Positions 7,776 to 15,433 of a stretch of DNA of 64,000 bases are shown here, piece by piece. Position 1 is the first letter of the stretch; each line of letters begins with the position of its first letter. This DNA comes from an uncultured Faecalibacterium sp. Its GTDB lineage: Bacteria > Bacillota > Clostridia > Oscillospirales > Ruminococcaceae. Made by a program: the position numbers and the translations under genes. The stretch lies in NCBI GenBank assembly GCA_934540955.1, contig CAKTCY010000001.1, positions 1 through 64,000 on the forward strand. The letters are read 5' to 3'. The notes under the pieces are model-generated. The model made no database searches, was not told the DNA's origin, and saw only the letters and a program-made list of their open reading frames with translations.

Positions 7776-8642
7776 TTATACTTCATGCCGTTTTGACGGG
7801 GCAGGACGTTGTCCCTGCCGCACCTGACGGCGGTATTCATTGGGGGTCAAGCCTTCCGCCTTGCGGAAGCATTGGGAAAAATAGCTGGGAGAGGAAAAGC
7901 CCATCAACTCGCTGATCTGCGCCAGACTGTAACCGGTATTGCCCAGCATATATTTGCTTTCCTCAATGCGGCGGCGGTTCAGATAGGTGATCGGAGAGAT
8001 GCCATACTCTTTTTGGAAGGTATGGGCCAGATAGTATTTGTTGATGTGGGCGATCTCGGCAAGGGTATCCAGCGAGATATCTTCCCGGTAGTTGCTGTCC
8101 AGATACCGCTTGATCTCCACACACTCCCGGCTGTCGGAGCGGGGCGTTTCTTCCACCTGCAAGGAGAGCGTGGTACACCGCACCAGCCAGATGAGCAGCA
8201 CTTCCAGCAGATCCTGACAGACCGTTTCGCAGCCGTCCAGACTGCGGTCTGCTTCGGCCAGCAGCATATGGAGCAGCGTCACCATCCGCTCCCGATTTTC
8301 CCGGCAGTTGAAGATGGCGTAGGAAGAATCTGATTTTCCAAATAAGATCTCGATGCCAGCAACGCCCAACACAATGTATTCCAGCGGTGAAGCATTCAGG
8401 CTCAGCTCGGTATGCTCTACCTGCGGATTGACGATGATCATATCATCCGGCTTGACCGGATAAAGCTGACCGCTCAAATAAAACTGACCTTCTCCGCTCA
8501 GGCAGTAGAACAGCTCGGTGCAGGAATGGGTGTGGGCAGTGCTGTTCCAATCGCCGCCAAATTTGCTCTTGCTGATGTACAGCAGCCGGAAGGATTCCCG
8601 TGGAGCGGGAGCATGGCGGATATCAAATCGCTCGGTACTCAT
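7776..8642 (-). CDS. AraC-family transcriptional regulator (288 aa)
   Basis: The probable activator of the GNB/LNB locus. The N-terminal half is a cupin-type sensor (about residues 30-100; THSCTELFYCLSGEGQFYL), which normally binds a sugar. The C-terminal half has two helix-turn-helix motifs ending in AQISELMGFSSPSYFSQCF and GLTPNEYRRQ, the AraC signature. The start at 8642 is chosen because AGGAG lies six bases upstream and the protein then has a standard length; the open frame runs further upstream but only through AT-rich leader. It forms an operon with the hexosamine kinase. Ligand and binding sites are not determinable from sequence. Confidence 0.88.
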   Translation of the reverse strand: MSTERFDIRHAPAPRESFRLLYISKSKFGGDWNSTAHTHSCTELFYCLSGEGQFYLSGQLYPVKPDDMIIVNPQVEHTELSLNASPLEYIVLGVAGIEILFGKSDSSYAIFNCRENRERMVTLLHMLLAEADRSLDGCETVCQDLLEVLLIWLVRCTTLSLQVEETPRSDSRECVEIKRYLDSNYREDISLDTLAEIAHINKYYLAHTFQKEYGISPITYLNRRRIEESKYMLGNTGYSLAQISELMGFSSPSYFSQCFRKAEGLTPNEYRRQVRQGQRPAPSKRHEV

Positions 8643-8744
8643 AAATGGCTCCTTTTGAGGTGAAACGCAAAAAATATAAAAATAAAAGCAAGATACTAAA
8701 AATAAATACCTAAAAACGATGCGTTGTTTCGTGCGTTTTTTCTC

Positions 8745-8773
8745 ATTATAGAGGCAATGAGGAAAAAATGCAA
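8745..8773 (-). promoter_or_regulatory. Sigma-70 type promoter of the araC-nahK operon
   Basis: On the minus strand TTGCAT (8773-8768) and a perfect TATAAT (8750-8745) are separated by 17 bases, giving a leader of roughly 95 bases before the regulator ATG. Confidence 0.7.
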
Positions 8774-8943
8774 GCCCTGATTTTTGGATAGGATAAATAT
8801 TTTCGCCCTCGATCAAGCGCAAAAATATGTCAAATTGGTTACAGACAGGGAAAAAGTCCCAAAACAATCCGAACAATTTTAGTGCTTTTGCTGAAAGAAT
8901 TTTTCAAAAAGCAAGATTTCTAAAAAATGAAACAACAAAGACC

Positions 8944-8972
8944 TTGCTGCGAACCGTGAAAACCTCTATATT
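8944..8972 (+). promoter_or_regulatory. Promoter of the GNB/LNB importer-phosphorylase operon
   Basis: TTGCTG (8944-8949), 17-base spacer, TATATT (8967-8972). The weak -35 fits dependence on the divergent AraC regulator. The AT-rich DNA from 8774 to 8943, between this and the opposite promoter, has no ORF and is where regulator sites should lie; I could not define a clean repeat there. Confidence 0.6.
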
Positions 8973-8984
8973 GGAATCAGAAAA

Positions 8985-9030
8985 AACCACAGCCCCTTCG
9001 GACGAAGCCTGTTTGCCCCGGCTGTGTTTT
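8985..9030 (+). terminator. Terminator-like hairpin in the leader of the importer operon
   Basis: CACAGCC (8988-8994) pairs with GGCTGTG (9020-9026), extended by A/T pairs and followed by TTTT. With transcription starting near 8979 this would be almost the first thing in the mRNA, 30 bases before the binding-protein ATG. It could be an attenuator or a 5' stabilising hairpin. Confidence 0.5.
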
Positions 9031-9059
9031 GAACGGAAATTTATGATGGAGGACACACT

Positions 9060-10430
9060 ATGAAACGCATTTCTCGTCGCAATTTTCTGAAAGTGGCTGG
9101 CGTGGGTGCCGCTGCACTGGGTCTGGCCGCCTGTGGCGGATCTTCCGCTTCTACCGCTTCCAGCACGGCTTCTTCCGCCGCTGCAGCTGCCGCTCCCGCT
9201 GAGAACGTGACCATCAAGGTCGCCGCCATTGAGACCGCTTACGGTTCCGAGATGTGGCAGAAGGTCACTGATGCCTTTACCGCCCAGACCGGCATCAAGG
9301 TGGAGCTGACCACCGACAAGAATCTGGAGGATGTCATCGGACCCTCCATGCAGGGCGGCGACTACCCCGACGTGGTCCATCTGGCCACCGGCCGTGAGGC
9401 TGCCCTGACCGAGCAGTTCATCAAGGGCAACCTGATTGCGGACATCACCGATGTGCTGGGCATGACCGTGCCCGGCGAGAGCAAGAAGGTGAGCGAGAAG
9501 ATCGCCGGCGGCTTCACCGACACCTCTCTGACCAATCCCTACGGCGATGGTAAGACCTATCTGGCACCCATGTTCTACAGCCCCTGTGGTCTGTTCTACA
9601 ACGCCGGTTTCCTGAAGGAAAAGGGCTGGGATGTGCCCACCACTTGGGATGAGATGTGGGCACTGGGCGACAAGGCTGCCGCTGAGGGCACCTACCTGTT
9701 CACCTACCCCACCACCGGCTACTTTGACGCATTCTTCTACGCACTGATGTACGCCGCAGGCGGCCCCGACTTCTTCAACAAGGCTACCCACTACGAAGAA
9801 GGCATCTGGGACACCGCCGAGGCACAGACCTGCTTTGATATCGTGACCAAGCTGGCCTCCTACACCAATCCCATCACTCCGGCACAGGCCAACGATCAGG
9901 ACTTTACCCAGAATCAGCAGCTGGTGCTGGACAACAAGGCTCTGTTCATGCCCAACGGCACTTGGATCGTGGGCGAGATGGCCGAGGCACCCCGCGCCGA
10001 TGGCTTCGAGTGGGGCATGACTGCTCTGCCGGCTGTCAAGGCGGGCGGCGACCAGTACAGCTACACATGGTTCGAGCAGGCGTGGATCCCGGCGGGTGCT
10101 GAGCATCTGGATGCAGCTAAGCAGTTTGTAGCCTATCTGTACAGCGATGAAGCCTGCAAGCTGTTCGCCGAGAGCGGTGCCATTCAGCCTGTGCTGGGCA
10201 TTGCCGATGATCTGGACGGCGATAACAAGATGTTCTACTCCATCTACGACAATGGCGCAAAGGCAGCTATGGGCAATTTCGCTTCCTTTACTGCGATCCC
10301 CGGCGTGGAGGTCCGCACCGTGTTCTTCGATCCCGTCAACTCTCTGGTGTCCGGCAGCATGACCGAGCAGCAGTGGATCGACGGCATCAAGTCCGCCAGC
10401 GACCAGATGCGCGCCAACATCATTGAGTAA
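9060..10430 (+). CDS. Sugar ABC transporter substrate-binding lipoprotein (456 aa)
   Basis: A family 1 extracellular solute-binding protein that should capture the disaccharide (GNB/LNB, by context) and deliver it to the two permeases that follow. The N terminus carries a twin-arginine-like motif SRRNFLK, a hydrophobic stretch and lipobox LAAC (Cys25), so it appears to be a lipoprotein that may use the Tat route, unusual for sugar-binding proteins. An alanine/serine linker precedes the mature domain (NVTIKVAAIE onward, with the YPDVVHLATGREAAL hinge region typical of the family). A GGAGG site precedes the ATG. No ATPase gene is in the operon; a shared MsmX-type ATPase elsewhere is the usual solution in this family. 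Confidence 0.9.
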   Translation: MKRISRRNFLKVAGVGAAALGLAACGGSSASTASSTASSAAAAAAPAENVTIKVAAIETAYGSEMWQKVTDAFTAQTGIKVELTTDKNLEDVIGPSMQGGDYPDVVHLATGREAALTEQFIKGNLIADITDVLGMTVPGESKKVSEKIAGGFTDTSLTNPYGDGKTYLAPMFYSPCGLFYNAGFLKEKGWDVPTTWDEMWALGDKAAAEGTYLFTYPTTGYFDAFFYALMYAAGGPDFFNKATHYEEGIWDTAEAQTCFDIVTKLASYTNPITPAQANDQDFTQNQQLVLDNKALFMPNGTWIVGEMAEAPRADGFEWGMTALPAVKAGGDQYSYTWFEQAWIPAGAEHLDAAKQFVAYLYSDEACKLFAESGAIQPVLGIADDLDGDNKMFYSIYDNGAKAAMGNFASFTAIPGVEVRTVFFDPVNSLVSGSMTEQQWIDGIKSASDQMRANIIE

Positions 10431-10443
10431 TTGAGCCCTGCCC

Positions 10444-10475
10444 AGCGGGGGCGGTTTTGACCGCCTCCGCTTTTT
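10444..10475 (+). terminator. Intra-operon terminator between binding protein and permeases
   Basis: A 10-bp GC-rich stem (10445-10454 / 10461-10470, one G-T pair), loop TTTTGA, then TTTTT. Its position suggests partial termination that keeps the binding protein more abundant than the membrane components. Confidence 0.85.
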
Positions 10476-10513
10476 GTGGTTTCGGGATTCCAATAGAAAG
10501 GAGCGGTTTGTCT

Positions 10514-11398
10514 ATGAAATCTGACAAAAGCCGCAAACGGTTCGTGTTCCTCTGCGTGGCACCGGCCACCATCCTATTTTTCATCTTTATGATCCTGCCC
10601 ACCCTCAATGTGTTCCGTATGAGCTTATATGAGCGCGGTGCCTACTCGCCCAATGAGACCTTTGTGGGCCTGAAAAACTTCCAGCATCTGCTGAAGGATA
10701 CCCAGTTCATCCGCTCGATGCAGAACATGATCCTGCTGGTGGTGGTGGTCACCATCGTCACCTTTGCGTTTGCGCTGGTGTTTGCAGCCATCCTGACCCG
10801 CGAAAAGATCAAGGGGCAGAATTTCTTCCGGGTCATCTTCTACATCCCGAACATCCTTTCCGTGGTCGTCATCTCCGGCATTTTCTCGGCCATCTATAAA
10901 CCGGAAAACGGAATGCTGAACAGCATCATCAGCCTGTTCCGGGATATGAGCGACCCCATCCTCTGGAAGGGCGAAAAGCTGGTCATCCCCTCCATTATCA
11001 TTGCCATGGTGTGGCAGGCCATCGGCTACTATATGGTCATGTATATGGCCTCCATGTCCTCGGTGCCTGCCAGCCTGTACGAGAGTGCCAATCTGGACGG
11101 TGCCGGGCGGCTGACCCAGTTCTTCCAGATCACCATTCCGCTCATCTGGACGAATATCCGCACCACTCTGACCTTCTTCATCATCTCCACCATCAACATG
11201 GCGTTTCTGTTCGTCAAGGCCATGACCAGCGGCGGGCCGAACGGTGCTTCGGATGTTGCGCTGAACTATATGTACAGCCAGAAGGATGCCGGTTTGTATG
11301 GTTACAGCATGGCCATCGGTGTCGTCATCTTCCTGTTCTCGTTTGCACTGTCCGCCTGTGTCAACAAGGCCACCAGCCGTGACACGCTGGAATTTTAA
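10514..11398 (+). CDS. Sugar ABC transporter permease, MalF-like (294 aa)
   Basis: The first inner-membrane permease of the carbohydrate importer. Six membrane segments are apparent, starting with FVFLCVAPATILFFIFMIL. The binding-protein-dependent transport motif is seen as YESANLDGAGRLTQFFQITI (about residues 190-210), the EAA loop that docks the ATPase. The start at 10514 is chosen for the AAAGGAG site; the frame is open upstream only through the terminator. It is followed 12 bases later by its partner permease. Confidence 0.92.
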   Translation: MKSDKSRKRFVFLCVAPATILFFIFMILPTLNVFRMSLYERGAYSPNETFVGLKNFQHLLKDTQFIRSMQNMILLVVVVTIVTFAFALVFAAILTREKIKGQNFFRVIFYIPNILSVVVISGIFSAIYKPENGMLNSIISLFRDMSDPILWKGEKLVIPSIIIAMVWQAIGYYMVMYMASMSSVPASLYESANLDGAGRLTQFFQITIPLIWTNIRTTLTFFIISTINMAFLFVKAMTSGGPNGASDVALNYMYSQKDAGLYGYSMAIGVVIFLFSFALSACVNKATSRDTLEF

Positions 11399-11410
11399 GG
11401 AGGGAAGAAA

Positions 11411-12307
11411 ATGCAGAAAACCGAAGAAAAATCTTCCCGCTCGGCGGAAGGTCTCTACAAGTTCTTTATCTATTTTGTGCTGATCCTGCTGGCCGTGACC
11501 ATCATCGTGCCGGTGGCATGGGTGTTCATGGCCTCCATCAAGCAGAACGCCGAGTTCTACGGCAACCCGTGGGCACTGCCTGCCGGGTTCTACTGGCAGA
11601 ACTTTGTCAATGCGTGGAATGGGGCCAAGATGGGCGAATATATGCTCAACTCAGTTGTGGTTACCGCACTGGCACTGGTGCTGCTTCTGGTCATTGCGCT
11701 GCCTGCTGCTTACTGCCTGTCCCGCTTCCGGTTCAAGGGCCGTAAGCTGCTGAACACGCTGTTCATGGCAGGTCTGTTCATCAACGTCAACTATATCGTC
11801 GTGCCCATCTTCCTGATGCTGCGGGACGGCGATGTGTGGCTGAAGAGCCACATGGGCAGCGGCTTTTTGCTGAACAACCTGTTCATTCTGGCCGTGGTCT
11901 ATGCGGCAACGGCCCTGCCGTTTACGATCTATCTGCTGTCGGGCTATTTCGCCACTCTGCCGCACGACTTTGAGGAAGCTGCCTACATCGACGGTGCCAG
12001 TTATTTCTCTGCCATGGTTCGCATTATTTTCCCCATGGCGAAGCCGTCCATCATCACCATTATTCTGTTCAACTTCCTGTCCTTCTGGAACGAGTACATC
12101 ATTTCCATGACCCTCATGAGTTCTACCAGCGCACCCCGCACCCTGCCGGTCGGCCTGCTGAACCTGATGCAGGCGCAGCAGAGCGCCGCGCAGTACGGCA
12201 CCATGTATGCCGGTCTGGTGCTGGTGATGCTGCCCACCCTGATTTTGTATATCTGCGTGCAGCGGCAGCTGACGCAGGGCATGACCGTGGGCGGTCTGAA
12301 AGGGTAA
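11411..12307 (+). CDS. Sugar ABC transporter permease, MalG-like (298 aa)
   Basis: The second permease of the importer. It begins with a cytoplasmic tail and a long membrane helix (FFIYFVLILLAVTIIVPVAW), has about six membrane segments, and carries the EAA loop FEEAAYIDGASYFSAMVRII. It ends with QLTQGMTVGGLKG, the usual C terminus of MalG-type permeases. An AAGGAGGG ribosome site precedes the ATG. Confidence 0.93.
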   Translation: MQKTEEKSSRSAEGLYKFFIYFVLILLAVTIIVPVAWVFMASIKQNAEFYGNPWALPAGFYWQNFVNAWNGAKMGEYMLNSVVVTALALVLLLVIALPAAYCLSRFRFKGRKLLNTLFMAGLFINVNYIVVPIFLMLRDGDVWLKSHMGSGFLLNNLFILAVVYAATALPFTIYLLSGYFATLPHDFEEAAYIDGASYFSAMVRIIFPMAKPSIITIILFNFLSFWNEYIISMTLMSSTSAPRTLPVGLLNLMQAQQSAAQYGTMYAGLVLVMLPTLILYICVQRQLTQGMTVGGLKG

Positions 12308-12318
12308 GGTGACAAACG

Positions 12319-12510
12319 ATGAAAGCATTCTGGAAAAACCATCCTGCCCTGCGCATCGTGCTGATGATCGTGCTGTTTGTGCTGTCCATTGCACTGGTGA
12401 TCGCAGGCTGGAAAATGACCGGGCAGCTGGCTGGTCTTGGCATCATGCTCGTGGGTGTGGCACTGCTGCTAGCTGTGCTGGCCGTTTACAATGCGACCTA
12501 TCAGGATTAA
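12319..12510 (+). CDS. Small two-helix membrane protein, DUF6903-like (63 aa)
   Basis: A short hydrophobic protein with two predicted membrane helices (about residues 10-30 and 35-57) joined by a tight loop. Size and topology resemble the DUF6903 proteins that I recall beside GH112 phosphorylase genes; the name is from memory. It lies 11 bases behind the permease and 29 bases before the phosphorylase, so it is co-expressed with them. A role as an accessory transporter subunit is a guess from position. Confidence 0.7.
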   Translation: MKAFWKNHPALRIVLMIVLFVLSIALVIAGWKMTGQLAGLGIMLVGVALLLAVLAVYNATYQD

Positions 12511-12539
12511 GGATAAGAGAGAGGTAAAGGAGAATCCCT

Positions 12540-14699
12540 ATGGATGAAACAAGAAAGTTCGGGCGCGTGACCATCCCCACCGACCTGGACGTGGTGCCCG
12601 AAACGCTGGAAATTCTGAAAAAGTGGGGTGCAGATGCCATCCGCGACTGTGACGGCACCGACTTTCCGCAGCAGCTGAAAAATGCCGATGCAAAGATCTA
12701 CTCTACCTATTATACCACCCGCAAGGATAACGCATGGGCCAAGGCAAACCCGGACGAGGTGCAGCAGTGCTACATCATGACCGGCTTCTACACCGCCCCC
12801 GGCGACACCGTGACCATCCCGCTGATGAAGGGCATCAGCCCGGAGCTGATGCAGGTGAACACCAACGACGACATCACCCGCTGGTGGGAGGTCATGGACC
12901 GCACCACCGGGCAGCCCGTGCCGCCGGAAAAGTGGAGCTATGCAGATGGCAGCGTGACCGTGCAGGCCGTGCCCTTCCACGAGTACACGGTCAGCTTCCT
13001 CGCCTACCTCATCTGGGACCCGGTGCACATGTACAACGCCACTACCAACGGCTGGACGAATTTTGAGCACCAGATCACCTTTGATGTGCGTCAGCCCAAG
13101 ACCCACAAGTATTCCATGGAGCGTCTGCGGAAGTTCATTGCAGAGCACCCATATGTCAACGTCATCCGCTACACCACCTTTTTCCACCAGTTTACCCTGA
13201 TCTTTGACGAGCTGAAGCGGGAGAAGTTCGTGGACTGGTACGGCTACTCTGCCTCGGTCAGCCCCTATATCCTGAACCAGTTCGAGCAGGAGGTGGGCTA
13301 TAAGTTCCGCCCGGAGTACATCATCGATCAGGGCTACTACAACAACCAGTATCGCGTACCCAGCAAGGAATACCGTGATTTTCAGGCGTTCCAGCGGCGG
13401 GAAGTTGCAAAGCTGGCCAAAGAAATGGTGGACATCACCCACGAGTGCGGCTGCGAAGCCATGATGTTCCTCGGCGATCACTGGATCGGCACCGAACCCT
13501 TCATGCCGGAGTTCAAGAGCATCGGTCTGGACGCCGTGGTGGGCAGCGTGGGCAACGGCTCCACCCTGCGCCTGATCTCCGACATTGAGGGCGTGAAGTA
13601 CACCGAGGGCCGTTTCCTGCCGTACTTCTTCCCGGACACCTTCCACGAGGGCGGCGACCCGGTGCGGGAAGCCAAGGAAAACTGGGTCACAGCCCGCCGC
13701 GCTATCCTGCGCAAGCCCATCGACCGCATCGGCTATGGCGGCTATCTGAAACTGGCCTTGCAGTTCCCGGAGTTCGTGGACTATGTGGAGAGCGTCTGCA
13801 ACGAGTTCCGCGAACTGTATGAGAACATCAAGGGCACCACCCCCTACTGCGTCAAGCGGGTGGCTGTGCTGAACTGCTGGGGCAAAATGCGCGCATGGGG
13901 CTGCCACATGGTGCACCACGCCCTGTATTACAAGCAGAATTACAGCTACGCCGGTGTTATTGAGATGCTGTCCGGCGCGCCCTTTGAGGTGAAGTTCATC
14001 AGCTTTGAGGATATCAAGAACGACCCGCGTCTGCTGGATTCGTTGGATGTCATTATCAATGTAGGCGATGCCGATACCGCACACACCGGCGGCATCTGGT
14101 GGGAGGACCCGGAGATTTCCTCTGCTATCCGCAGGTTCGTCTGGAACGGCGGCGGCTTCATCGGCGTGGGTGAGCCCTCCGGCCACCCCTATCAGGGGCA
14201 CATTTTCCAGCTTGCAAGCGTGCTGGGCGTGGAGGAGGAAAACGGCTTCACCCTCAACTACGACAAGTACAACTGGGAAGAGCACCCCGGCCACTTCATC
14301 CTGCAGGACGCCGACCAGCCCGTGGACTTTGGCGAGGGCAAAAAGAACATCTACGCCCTCGAGGGCACCGAGGTGCTGGTGCAGCGGAACAAGGAAGTGC
14401 AGATGGCGGCACACGACTTCGGCAAGGGGCGTGCCGTGTACATCAGCGGCGTGCCGTACAGCTTTGCCAACAGCCGCACCCTGTACCGCGCCATCCTGTG
14501 GAGCGCCCACAGCGAGGAGCAGCTGCACACATGGTTCAGCTCCAACTACAACGTGGAAGTGCACGCCTACGTTAAAAACGGCAAGTACTGCGTGGTGAAC
14601 AACACCTACGAGCCGCAGGACACCACCGTTTATACCACCGGCGGCAGCAGCTTTGCTCTGCATCTGGATGCCAATGAGATCAAGTGGTATGAAATCTAA
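12540..14699 (+). CDS. lnpA: 1,3-beta-galactosyl-N-acetylhexosamine phosphorylase, GH112 (719 aa)
   Basis: A cytoplasmic enzyme that cleaves galacto-N-biose and/or lacto-N-biose I with phosphate to alpha-Gal-1-P and GalNAc/GlcNAc. The full-length protein matches the GH112 family from the N terminus (GRVTIPTDLDVVPETLEILK, KIYSTYYTTRKDNAWAKA) through the barrel (FLGDHWIGTEPFMPEF) to the C-terminal domains; length is as in the bifidobacterial enzyme. An AAGGAG site sits eight bases upstream. It is the last gene of the importer operon, with the kinase that uses its hexosamine product divergent. Preference for galacto- or lacto-N-biose cannot be told from sequence alone. Gal-1-P processing genes (galT, galE) are not in the window. 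Confidence 0.95.
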   Translation: MDETRKFGRVTIPTDLDVVPETLEILKKWGADAIRDCDGTDFPQQLKNADAKIYSTYYTTRKDNAWAKANPDEVQQCYIMTGFYTAPGDTVTIPLMKGISPELMQVNTNDDITRWWEVMDRTTGQPVPPEKWSYADGSVTVQAVPFHEYTVSFLAYLIWDPVHMYNATTNGWTNFEHQITFDVRQPKTHKYSMERLRKFIAEHPYVNVIRYTTFFHQFTLIFDELKREKFVDWYGYSASVSPYILNQFEQEVGYKFRPEYIIDQGYYNNQYRVPSKEYRDFQAFQRREVAKLAKEMVDITHECGCEAMMFLGDHWIGTEPFMPEFKSIGLDAVVGSVGNGSTLRLISDIEGVKYTEGRFLPYFFPDTFHEGGDPVREAKENWVTARRAILRKPIDRIGYGGYLKLALQFPEFVDYVESVCNEFRELYENIKGTTPYCVKRVAVLNCWGKMRAWGCHMVHHALYYKQNYSYAGVIEMLSGAPFEVKFISFEDIKNDPRLLDSLDVIINVGDADTAHTGGIWWEDPEISSAIRRFVWNGGGFIGVGEPSGHPYQGHIFQLASVLGVEEENGFTLNYDKYNWEEHPGHFILQDADQPVDFGEGKKNIYALEGTEVLVQRNKEVQMAAHDFGKGRAVYISGVPYSFANSRTLYRAILWSAHSEEQLHTWFSSNYNVEVHAYVKNGKYCVVNNTYEPQDTTVYTTGGSSFALHLDANEIKWYEI

Positions 14700-14717
14700 G
14701 TTTTCCCTTTCATAAGC

Positions 14718-14765
14718 AAACACAACGGGCGGCTCTGTTACCGGAGCCGCCCGTTGTGTTTGCTT
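14718..14765 (+). terminator. Strong terminator ending the GNB/LNB operon
   Basis: An 18-bp stem (core AACGGGCGGCTC / GAGCCGCCCGTT) spans 14718-14761 and is followed by TGCTTT. The flanking A and T runs allow it to act in both directions, also for the minus-strand acetyltransferase. Confidence 0.88.
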
Positions 14766-14809
14766 TATCTGCCCTTTATCAATGTAAAGGCGCGGCGTTC
14801 TCGCCCGAG

Positions 14810-15280
14810 TTACAGAATATACTCCATCTGCCGCTCCTTGGTTTTCATGCCCATCTTTTCATAAAAGCGCTCTGCCGAAGTGTTCCCCGCCCAGACGTTC
14901 AAAGTTACCTCGTAGCAGCCCAGCGCTTTTGCCTGCTGCTTTACATATTCAAACAGGCTTTCTCCGATGTGCTGCCCGCGCGCCTGCTTGTCAACGCAAA
15001 GGTCATCGATGAACAGCGACTTGAAGGGCACCATGTTGGTGGAAAAAGGCTGCTCCTTCAACTGACAGAAGGCATAGCCCATGCACACATCCTCCTCGTT
15101 CACGGCAACGTAGATGGGCTTGTCCTCCTGCTTCAAAAGCGCTGCTAACTCAGGGACGGTGTATTTTGTGGTGCCGGGAATAAAAATATCCGGGCGTATC
15201 TCTGCGTGGATCTGCAGCACCTGCCCCAGCAGTGCAAGCAGTCTTGGAATGTCTTTTTCCTCGGCTTTACGAATCTTCAT
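14810..15280 (-). CDS. GNAT-family N-acetyltransferase (156 aa)
   Basis: An acetyl-CoA-dependent acyltransferase of unknown substrate. The start MKIRKAEEKDIPRLLALL is typical of the fold. The acetyl-CoA loop is seen as DDLCVDKQARGQHIGESLF, and the C terminus has the usual NVWAGNTSAERFYEKMGM. The start at 15280 is chosen because a TATACT -10 lies just upstream in the minus strand, making the longer versions untranslated. Monocistronic. Confidence 0.85.
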   Translation of the reverse strand: MKIRKAEEKDIPRLLALLGQVLQIHAEIRPDIFIPGTTKYTVPELAALLKQEDKPIYVAVNEEDVCMGYAFCQLKEQPFSTNMVPFKSLFIDDLCVDKQARGQHIGESLFEYVKQQAKALGCYEVTLNVWAGNTSAERFYEKMGMKTKERQMEYIL

Positions 15281-15380
15281 TTGTACTTTACCCCTTCCAT
15301 TTTCTGGTTTTTGCATTTCCAGTATACCACACCGGGCGGCATTGGAAAAGAGAAAATGCAAACCGTTGATAGCAAACAAA

Positions 15381-15415
15381 AAACGCGAGTGACCGCTTTG
15401 GCCGCTCGCGTTTTT
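15381..15415 (-). terminator. Terminator between amidohydrolase and acetyltransferase
   Basis: AAACGCGAG (15381-15389) pairs with CTCGCGTTT (15405-15413). A and T runs lie on both sides, so it can stop the minus-strand amidohydrolase transcript. Confidence 0.8.
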
Positions 15416-15433
15416 ATGTGTTGGGTAGACCTC

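Noticed and set aside
8827-9063. 78-codon ORF in front of the sugar-binding protein
   Set aside because: It covers the predicted promoter and leader hairpin, has no ribosome site, and its sequence looks random.
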